Assembly (NCBI GenBank): GCA_905160935.1
Contig: CAJHZI010000568.1
Location: forward strand, 516,501 to 580,500
DNA length: 64,000 nucleotides
Direction: 5' to 3'
From: Enchytraeus crypticus
Lineage: Eukaryota > Annelida > Clitellata > Enchytraeida > Enchytraeidae
The position numbers and the translations under genes were made by a program. Shown here one piece after another: positions 58,801-64,000 of the stretch. How positions within the stretch are numbered: position 1 is the stretch's first letter; each line of letters begins with the position of its first letter. The notes beneath the pieces are model-generated. The model was not told the DNA's origin. It did no database searches and saw only the letters and a program-made list of their open reading frames with translations.

Positions 58801-61229
58801 TTCTTCAAACTCATTTCTCTACTGATGCACTATGTCAGAGTATGCCAAGTACTGATGTAGTTAGAAATGGACATTCGTTGATTGGTTCACCTGTGAATGA
58901 GGTACACTGTATGCAACAAGGGATGAGAATGTTTAGAGAAGAACGTTTTATAGATGTCGGCCGTACTTCAAGTTATGCAGTAACTTCAAGCAACTCTGTG
59001 TCATTAAATATTGGCATGACTTCTAATCATTCTGTGCTTTCAAACCCTTCAGTGCCGTCAAATTATTATGTGCCTTCTAATCATTCAATACCTTCAAATC
59101 ATTCAGTGCCTTCAAATTATTCAGTGCCTTCAAATCATTCAGTACCATCAAATCATCCACTGCCTTCAAATCATCCAGTGCCTTCTAGCCATTTAGAGCC
59201 TTCAAATCATTCAGTGCCTTCAAATCATTCAGTGCTTTCAAATCATTCAGTGCCTTCAAATCATTTAGTGCCTTCTAATCATCCATTGCCTTCAAATCAT
59301 TCAGTGCCTTCAAATCATTCAGTGCCTTCAAGCCATACACAGCTTACAAGCTATTCTATCCCTTTAAACCTTGCAGGGCCTTCAAGACATGACTTATATT
59401 CTTCAGTGTTTGCGAACGGAAATTTTAATGCTGTAAACCCAATGAATTCAACTGTAGAACAGCCTATGAATGGCAGCAATTCTTCTCATATCTCGAATAG
59501 TCCTTTGAACTTGAAGAGTTCTACGAGTAGTGCAAATGTTTCCGGTGTGTCTACGACTCAGTCTTCTAGAGGACAACAACGACAACAACTCAGTCAGTTC
59601 ATAGCAGAGGTTGTAGAGTCTGATGACAGTAGTGAGAGCTGTAGAGCCGTTAGTAAACATAGAGTTTCTGTTTCAGCGTCTTCTACAGTATCTGGTGTTG
59701 CGACTTCTAATGCTGAAGAGATTTCTTTTCGAAACTCTAATGCTCATCGCAAGCAGTCTGTAACAGTGAGAGAACGTTCCAGAGCTGATGCTGAAGCTAC
59801 GATATTTTCAGTCACACGGCTGAACGCTGAGGTTGACTCTTCAAGAAAGTCTGCCGTTGTTTCCACCGCTAGTTGTGGTGAGAGCAGCGTCGTAGCTACA
59901 TCGACTGTCATTACGTTGAACAATGGTGCCGCCTCCACAAAGCCTGGTCTTGATTCTCGTAAACAGATTGATATAACAGAGAATAGTGGTAATGTCAGTG
60001 ACTCAACGAGAGATATTCCTAGTACAATTATCATAGCCAAAGTAACTTGCAGCGTGACCTATGCAGCCTCTCGGAGTTGCAGTGACAGTTGTGCAGTGGA
60101 TACATACGCTGCCTTGAAAAGCAAAAGTTTAATAAAGGAAGATGATCAGAATCTAGGTGTTAGAGGAGTAGTTAAAAGTTGTAGTCCAGATAAAGATAGC
60201 AGCTGTGTTGTGCTAGATAATGAAATAGTGAAAGCAGTTTCTGATTCTGTTGTTAGAGTTCAGTCTAAGCACAATGTGGCGCACTCTGGTACAGCTGATA
60301 ATACTGAAAGAGACAATCAACAGAATAATCTAGTTGTTTGTTCTTCACAGCAAGAACCGAATATTACGGATAAAAATATGGAGTGTTTGGATAATTTATC
60401 TATTGATTGTGGTGACAGTGTGAGGGAACACAGTGTAAATAGAGAGAAGGTGCGGAACGATAAATTTTGCGGTGAGTTTGACTCACCTTTTCTCAACGCA
60501 ACTGTTGAAATAGATACTTCAAAAACTGCATTGACAAATAACGGAGCGCTAACTGCGGACATTAAAGGAAATAGTGACATAAAAAGACTCTCGTGTGAGA
60601 AGAGTTTCGAGGTTTGTGCGGTGAACGGTTTGACGTCTGATTGTGTTGAAGACTCTAAACAAACTGAGAGCAATCAAAATGTCACTAGTAGAACTTCACT
60701 GCGACATTCAGACGAAAATAACATTGCCAGTCCTAAAAGGTTGAGCAGAGGTTCTGTGATGTTAGACAGCAGTGTAGAGTTGAGTTCCAGCAAGCCTGAA
60801 GTGCTGGCCGAGTTACCAGGCAATTGTTATAAACAACATTCCATCGATGATTTGAATAAATCAAAGAATTGTGATGAGGGAAAGATTGGATACGATTCAG
60901 CAGTCTGCGATGAAGACAGTGCGGTGGTTTTATGTAGGGATTTGGTAGAAAAGAACTCGTCACTTTGTATGGGAACTGACTTAATTGTGGGAAGACCTAA
61001 AGTTATTAACGTTGAAGATGGCAATTTGATTAAAAAGGATAAATCAGTTGACAGCACAACAGTAGGCAGGGAGGTGGAGCCTAATCTGAGAGTCGTGGCT
61101 CAAAAGAAGCCACGACCAGGGGAGACAGTGAGAAAGTCTGAGGTTGCACGATTGATTGAGGATCGAGCACGAATCTGCGGCAAGCGCAGAAGAATTGCAT
61201 CGAGCGTTGGTGCTGTGTGCGAGAGATGA
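49280..61229 (+). CDS. Psc-like: Polycomb RING-finger protein, Psc/Su(z)2/BMI1-like, complete, 9 exons
   Basis: Core subunit of Polycomb repressive complex 1, pairing with the RING1 ubiquitin ligase to modify histone H2A and compact chromatin in the nucleus. Exons: 49280-49436, 50179-50275, 51099-51154, 51833-51913, 52634-52874, 54006-54069, 54247-54345, 55172-55252, 56187-61229; 5919 nt, 1972 aa. The RING is C33-x2-C36, C49-x-H51, C54-x2-C57, C68-x2-C71, opened by [15 protein letters not shown]. Then come [17 protein letters not shown], a linker with a [10 protein letters not shown] motif, and a RAWUL ubiquitin-like domain at about 232-310 ([48 protein letters not shown]). The remaining ~1660 residues are low-complexity. 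BMI1 is about 326 aa; Drosophila Psc and Su(z)2 have comparable long tails. The ATG at 49280 has an in-frame TAA 12 nt upstream. The exon 5 border is chosen by phase and is the least certain; intron 2 probably starts with GC. Confidence 0.93.
50031..50136 (+). mobile_element. tRNA-derived SINE, family A, 5'-truncated
   Basis: CTCGGATCAGTATGTGCGGG, GTTCAAATCCTGGGCTCGC, GACATCTCTTTCGAGTGAG; 40 bp upstream of Polycomb exon 2. Confidence 0.8.
50289..50423 (+). mobile_element. SINE-like family B, full length
   Basis: AGAGTGCTACAGTCATCAGT, GACAACATCGAGCACTATTG, GGTGCAAATTCCAAAATCC, within 20 bp of the Polycomb exon 2 donor. Confidence 0.7.
50430..51090. other. Polycomb intron 2, no gene seen
   Basis: AT-rich; the frame at 50752-50946 has no support. 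Confidence 0.5.
51222..51517 (+). mobile_element. SINE-like family D, full length
   Basis: CTGTGTTGTGTCCGGGTTGT, GTAGAAGGCGACTAACTGAA, GAGCGCCTAGGCTCCAGAAA, CGTATCCCGACCCTGGTTGA, GGGATGATGATGATGATG. Confidence 0.65.
52085..52172 (+). mobile_element. SINE-like family F, 5' part
   Basis: ACCTCCGACAATTTCTATAG, CCGGTCTTCGAGACCGC, TTTACAGG. Confidence 0.55.
52880..54000. other. Polycomb intron 5
   Basis: AT-rich unique sequence, apart from a family A element (53800-53936, minus; GAGCCCAGGATTTGAACCCC, GTCGAGTATCTTACCGACG). Confidence 0.65.
54402..54860. mobile_element. Inverted pair of family D elements with inner tandem repeat
   Basis: A minus-oriented copy (54402-54537: CTTCCCTTGAATCCCAGTTT, GGAGCCTAGGCGCTTACC) faces a plus-oriented one (54603-54858: TTGTGTCCGGGTTGTTGAAG, GTCTCCAGACATTGCTAC). 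Inside the second, AAGCATTGAGATCCTGTAAA plus GGGTGAC is repeated four times. Confidence 0.65.
55024..55105 (+). mobile_element. SINE-like family C variant
   Basis: GAGACGTCCCTGACATTGCC, TTATGGCGATTAACCGGAC and (ATTG)n, 65 bp upstream of Polycomb exon 8. Confidence 0.55.
55390..55545. repeat. (GA)n microsatellite and family G fragment
   Basis: A GA/GGAG run (55396-55470) is followed by GCTGATCAGAGAGTAAAATT and GTGGACACTCCCTGG, matching the family G block at 20190-20225 in reverse. Confidence 0.6.
55690..56165 (+). repeat. Direct duplication in the last Polycomb intron
   Basis: The block from TATGGATCTSTAACTATAAA to TTTAATTCAGTSAC occurs at 55708-55834 and 56048-56163, about 340 bp apart and roughly 90 percent alike by eye. 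A (CT)n run (55838-55869) and GCGCTGCCTACTGGCGGG, resembling the LINE 3' hairpin, lie between. The second copy ends 22 bp before the last exon. Confidence 0.8.
56187..61229 (+). CDS. Last exon of the Polycomb gene: 1680-residue disordered tail
   Basis: One uninterrupted 5-kb exon. It opens with the last RAWUL strand ([15 protein letters not shown]) and then encodes a Ser/Asn/Thr-rich tail with no domain I recognise. In-frame repeats: [14 protein letters not shown] units at about residues 390-460; EGQGN-like units near 57735-57850; Cys-Pro-Val units near 58220-58310; and about twenty SNHSVP-type hexapeptides at about 1240-1345, encoded by an 18-bp minisatellite. Basic clusters that could serve as nuclear signals are [27 protein letters not shown] and, at the C-terminus, KKPRP and GKRRR. 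Acidic and basic stretches alternate. Confidence 0.92.
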   Translation, partial: TAPLKLYYVVYDRVTKSSAYKALPCSLPTCRMDSDTSFLPSAGDSTAASTPSVFRCPDDSKKRSGVNSVENSRKGIHRIDVSVPISGPARGNTMSGTDGNPTLRIDGNSSVRTCGNPTSGSDGNPALRTGGNPTSGSDGNPALRTGGNPTSGSDGNLALRTVGNPALRCNTTGTSDCCGDVTVSRCSGGRDKPLQGSKRADSSCGVSKSGKNSSSASAYSNNTATAQIIIDARNIKREFHTAGWNDTKANKTTILKYPHTDAAPFSYRESIIAPCSVKQSDRKTCANLSEQLLINGNRNSSTSHSRTDKMNAVEKRAAPAVSHSINSNQQAMTSSDNAMKTLDPEKKVLGGIDTDIVKIEKTNDRNLCSVASLRDSQVKEEEAIILDWDYPHDDSDIGESPVDLSPSESSAINMQDILSCCITGYEGSRFKKQEQDDSRHRLRLTQQELGSTVPGLSPTHGIKRTADSAMAAVEFAPKTKVRKKAILRKAGEISIEPSNDIQMSGCNIGNKGPSNSLYEDQGSSVFEGQGNDMCGGQGNKVYRGQSIKSSIEGQEVFNNHSSFQKGRVGVFNADGAQKLAGGIIQEHGGAINFEIPDTIEKSVHGVNKLEKDLSNNQQECLRAPCGSRESSLFKTVEKSQSFTQLKDKAKEFSLTGFVAVTTSARQNNRSSEELNAVPPVVYPDVHPDVCPVVCPSVCLDVHPGVWPDVEQKWRASVDKADRSLQGSMVTETSRSLTSQSLTNNPNVKYVQENISNEPRVLNSSAVDMINSNHVSKPSSAYKNLQISRNASGSGEIKCSVELNSSTGTSRSKAAKRRKTMYVVVPAADLQSFHTSNTSRSNIRSNLPNAGSGLPSIQQFWNGQFSHLQTKDFLQTHFSTDALCQSMPSTDVVRNGHSLIGSPVNEVHCMQQGMRMFREERFIDVGRTSSYAVTSSNSVSLNIGMTSNHSVLSNPSVPSNYYVPSNHSIPSNHSVPSNYSVPSNHSVPSNHPLPSNHPVPSSHLEPSNHSVPSNHSVLSNHSVPSNHLVPSNHPLPSNHSVPSNHSVPSSHTQLTSYSIPLNLAGPSRHDLYSSVFANGNFNAVNPMNSTVEQPMNGSNSSHISNSPLNLKSSTSSANVSGVSTTQSSRGQQRQQLSQFIAEVVESDDSSESCRAVSKHRVSVSASSTVSGVATSNAEEISFRNSNAHRKQSVTVRERSRADAEATIFSVTRLNAEVDSSRKSAVVSTASCGESSVVATSTVITLNNGAASTKPGLDSRKQIDITENSGNVSDSTRDIPSTIIIAKVTCSVTYAASRSCSDSCAVDTYAALKSKSLIKEDDQNLGVRGVVKSCSPDKDSSCVVLDNEIVKAVSDSVVRVQSKHNVAHSGTADNTERDNQQNNLVVCSSQQEPNITDKNMECLDNLSIDCGDSVREHSVNREKVRNDKFCGEFDSPFLNATVEIDTSKTALTNNGALTADIKGNSDIKRLSCEKSFEVCAVNGLTSDCVEDSKQTESNQNVTSRTSLRHSDENNIASPKRLSRGSVMLDSSVELSSSKPEVLAELPGNCYKQHSIDDLNKSKNCDEGKIGYDSAVCDEDSAVVLCRDLVEKNSSLCMGTDLIVGRPKVINVEDGNLIKKDKSVDSTTVGREVEPNLRVVAQKKPRPGETVRKSEVARLIEDRARICGKRRRIASSVGAVCER

Positions 61230-61262
61230 TAGATGTGCTTGCCGAGTCTAGACTACTTGCTG

Positions 61263-61268
61263 AATAAA
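61263..61268 (+). terminator. Polyadenylation signal AATAAA of the Polycomb gene
   Basis: A canonical AATAAA lies 33 nt after the stop codon of the 1972-aa reading frame. This gives an unusually short 3' UTR if used; a SINE fragment starts about 50 bp further on. Confidence 0.6.
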
Positions 61269-61316
61269 CCTGAAAAAATAAGCCTGACTGCCGTTTAATT
61301 ACTAGTCAGTTTTTTC

Positions 61317-61390
61317 TATCAGGATTTGAACCCCTCACATACTGATCCGCGGTCGAATAGCTTGCCGACATAGCCACTGGCCTCAGCAGA
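61317..61390 (-). mobile_element. tRNA-derived SINE, family A, fragment
   Basis: CAGGATTTGAACCCCTCAC (B box), TGATCCGCGGTCGAATAGC, CATAGCCACTGGC. Confidence 0.7.
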
Positions 61391-62685
61391 ACCATGGAAA
61401 TAACCATCAGTGGGCCTACAGCATGGAAATAGATAAAAATTATGGAAATATTTCTACATGAAAATGAATAAGAACAATGGAAAAAATCATTACAAACACA
61501 GAAATAAATAAGAACCAGTGGTGTATCTTTTGAAATTTGAAAGAATGTTTCGTCTTTGTGAGAAGTTGTGATATTTTTAACTCCCACTCGATTTAAAGCA
61601 GCTTTTGTTCTTTTTTCACAATATATTACATTTCACATCTCTTGCTGCTTGATATTGTCCTGATTTGTAACGTTTTTAACTATTTATTGAGATTCCTATA
61701 CAATGTTTAGTGTCTAGTTTGCTTTTTGTCTGTTGCTTTTACTGAATTGTGACCTTTTGTCCTGAATATTTTCATTGTTGCTACTAGTTAAGAAAATGAT
61801 TCTAATACATATTTATGGTATTAAGCGTATTTAATTTATTAATTTACAGGACAACGCTTGTCTGTGCCGAATAATAATAAAACATAGCACCTTGTCCCTG
61901 AAACTTTTATCTAAAATTCTTCTATTACATGGAGGAGTATATCTAAAACATTCTAAGTAACTTATTTACTCATTTTAATTATTAATTTATAGTAAGTACT
62001 ATAATTATGCACATTTTGCCCTGTACCCTTGATAATTGATTGATCAACTTTTACAAGATTTATTAATCTAGCCCTGATGATCTGCGGTAGAGGAGTTAAG
62101 TCTGTGTTAACTGATTGATTTCTATTTAAACAGTAATTTGACGTAAGTAGTCTGTCATAGTGCGGTTCAGGTGATTAAAATAGTTTTTATAAAGTCTTGC
62201 CTTCAACTGTCATTTAGCTTCTGTTATACTACAATCCTGACACTAGTTAAACTGGGCTTCTCAGGGAGATGACGATGATGATGATTATATTACTATGTAT
62301 TGTTATATTTAATTTCCATTCATATTCTGCGCCTTTAGAATTTCTGAGTTATCTGAACAGTTGCGCTTATTTAACTATTTGCTATTTGTTCCTATGGCTC
62401 GGTGCCAATTCTGTTTGTATATTGTCTCTCTGTACCTTTGGCACATCGGTTACGCATCTAGATCTTGTGCCTTAGGTGTGCCGTTAGAGTCTCTGTGCTC
62501 CTAAATCATTATGTAGCTGTAAAACCTTAAAGATGCTTTTAAATTTAATTTAATTTAATGTTAAATTCTGTTTGAGTGTAGTGTTGTATCGTATTAAACT
62601 TTCTACTCACACTAGCCTATTCTTAACAACTTTATTTATAATCAATAACTGAGCTTTTATTAACTGTTATAACTGTAATATAAAC
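61391..62685. other. Downstream of the Polycomb gene, no gene seen
   Basis: AT-rich. A short hydrophobic frame at 62269-62475 has no start context, homology or splice support. GACACTAGTTAAACTGGGC with GATGATGATGAT near 62240-62285 looks like a family D end. Confidence 0.55.
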
Positions 62686-62689
62686 ACCG

Positions 62690-62888
62690 AGGAAAGTAAC
62701 GGGAAACCACCTCAGAAGCCATACTTTTCCCAAGCTATAATCTACATAAGTTATGGATAAGACATAGACTTTGTGAAGGGATTAATTTGTTGGTCTAAGG
62801 AGTGCTCTTATGGAGCGAGAAAGCAGACTTGGAGTACGAATGTGTACCTTGAACCTGCCAATTGGCAGTGCACTGAAGAGAGAGAGAT
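62690..62888 (+). mobile_element. SINE family E, full length
   Basis: GGGAAACCACCTCAGAAGCC, CCCAAGCTATAATCTACATA, GTGCTCTTATGGAGCGAG, CCTGCCAATTGGCAG then TGCACTGAAGAGAG. Confidence 0.7.
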
Positions 62889-63127
62889 AACACGTTGTTC
62901 TTTAGTAATTACTAAGAAATATAGTTATTATTTATTTACATTAACAATTAGAATTAATATATTTAATGAAATATTCTTTACTGTTTTCTTGAACTTGATA
63001 GATACTTGCCTTCATTGAACATTTTAATTACGCAAAAAAAATATTTCAGTGTCAAGAATAAAGAATTGGTTAAGGATACAATTGATACTCTGTAGGTCAC
63101 AGCGGGCAGAACATATCGCAAATATAT

Positions 63128-63353
63128 GTTTCGTTTGTCCTGATTGCTAAAGAATTGACCAACCGACGACTGGACGTGTTATAAAAGGCGACAAAGCACA
63201 AAGATCCAAACCAACGTCAGAAAGGGTATTATGTTGGTTAGAGCATAGGCTAAAGAACTTTCTGTAAAATTTTCTAAAGCGAGTGGTACCTTTTAATCGT
63301 GACCTTAGTTAAACTTGAGATTCAAGGGAAGATGATGATGACGTGATGATGAT
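63128..63353 (+). mobile_element. SINE-like family D, full length
   Basis: GAATTGACCAACCGACGACT, AAAGGCGACAAAGCACAAAG, AAACCAACGTCAGAAAGGG, TTCAAGGGAAGATGATGATG. Confidence 0.6.
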
Positions 63354-63900
63354 GATGTGTATTATATGAACAGTGGCTCCTATGACGTAGTTCTCATATG
63401 AATGAATTATTTGCATCCATTAATTATTACAGCTAGTTAAATCTTGTTTTTATTCGAGGCTATTTCAAGTTTAAATTGGATAAGCTGCCGTAGAACTCTA
63501 GTATGACTTATGGGTCATTAGTGTTATTCTTTAAGTTAAAAGCAATTATTTTTTATACTGTTTTATACTTGTGCAGGTTGATCCATATTTTAAGGCGTCG
63601 TACCTGTAACAGTTTTAAACAGCTGTTTCCTATTAGGTATCGAACTTTAGAATTCTAACAGTTGTACATCCTCTCAAGCGCACATTTATTTGATGTGTTG
63701 GCTTTTTTGTGTTAGAATAGATGAAATATTGTTTAGATTTTTGTGTCTGCGTTATTTAAATTAATAGTAGCTTCAGAATTAAAGACTTACTTATTAATAA
63801 CGTATTAAAAGTAATTTAATAATTAAAGCAATAACTTATTGTCCTGAGCTTTCGTCATTAAAGAACATAATAATCTATTCACATTCATTTGTAATGTAAC
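63354..63900. other. Intergenic DNA, no gene seen
   Basis: AT-rich unique sequence. Confidence 0.5.
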
Positions 63901-63903
63901 ATA

Positions 63904-64000
63904 GGGCTGAGCCAGTGGAATGTTGGCAAGTTGTCCCGCAGCGAATCAGTAGGCACAGCATTCAAATTCAGTGCTCTCCCAGTCACTGTATTGCTATAGA
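63904..64000 (+). mobile_element. tRNA-derived SINE, family A, cut by the window end
   Basis: GGGCTGAGCCAGTGGAATGT, ATTCAAATTCAGTGCTCTC. Diverged B box. Confidence 0.6.

Noticed and set aside
62269..62475. Short hydrophobic frame resembling a membrane peptide
   Set aside because: AT-rich composition, no conserved motif, no splice or poly(A) support, starts inside a SINE end.

Overview
The window is nuclear DNA from a metazoan, most likely an invertebrate. It has spliced protein genes with GT-AG introns, no operons or Shine-Dalgarno sites, AT-rich introns packed with micro- and minisatellites, and at least seven families of short interspersed elements, some with a tRNA-like B box. The proteins are animal-specific, but I cannot fix the phylum. 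The Tctex-type dynein light chain reads more like the vertebrate/spiralian form than the fly form as I remember them, while the very long tail on the Polycomb RING protein recalls arthropod Psc/Su(z)2.

Layout. (1) 243-3337, minus strand: 3' part of an EPLIN/LIMA1-like LIM protein gene running off the left edge; a tentative first coding exon lies at 17183-17236, behind a 13.8 kb intron. (2) 25762-38689, minus: a complete 15-exon glycogen synthase gene (694 aa predicted). All exon phases join without a break, and the catalytic Glu pair, the glucose-6-phosphate arginine cluster and the five-serine C-terminal phosphorylation ladder are present. (3) 42641-47252, minus: a complete 5-exon Tctex-type dynein light chain gene (113 aa). 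(4) 49280-61229, plus: a complete 9-exon Polycomb RING-finger gene (1972 aa predicted), divergent from the dynein gene across about 2 kb; its last exon alone encodes 1680 residues. The rest is intron or intergenic DNA holding SINE-like elements, LINE remnants and simple repeats. The four genes have unrelated cell roles (actin, glycogen, dynein, chromatin) and nothing suggests they act together.

The most unusual signal is shared by the three minus-strand genes. At about ten exon borders the adjoining intron carries a tandem repeat whose unit is a copy of that exon border itself: the splice site plus roughly 5-70 bases of coding sequence. Copies run from one (glycogen synthase exon 7, dynein last exon) to about sixteen (dynein exon 3). 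Three arrays show a second-order period of about 180-209 bp. Two copies differ from the real exon only at synonymous positions over the compared stretch. The introns are therefore filled with decoy donor and acceptor sites. I saw none of this in the neighbouring Polycomb gene. I know of no named phenomenon that matches; it is the item most worth following up.
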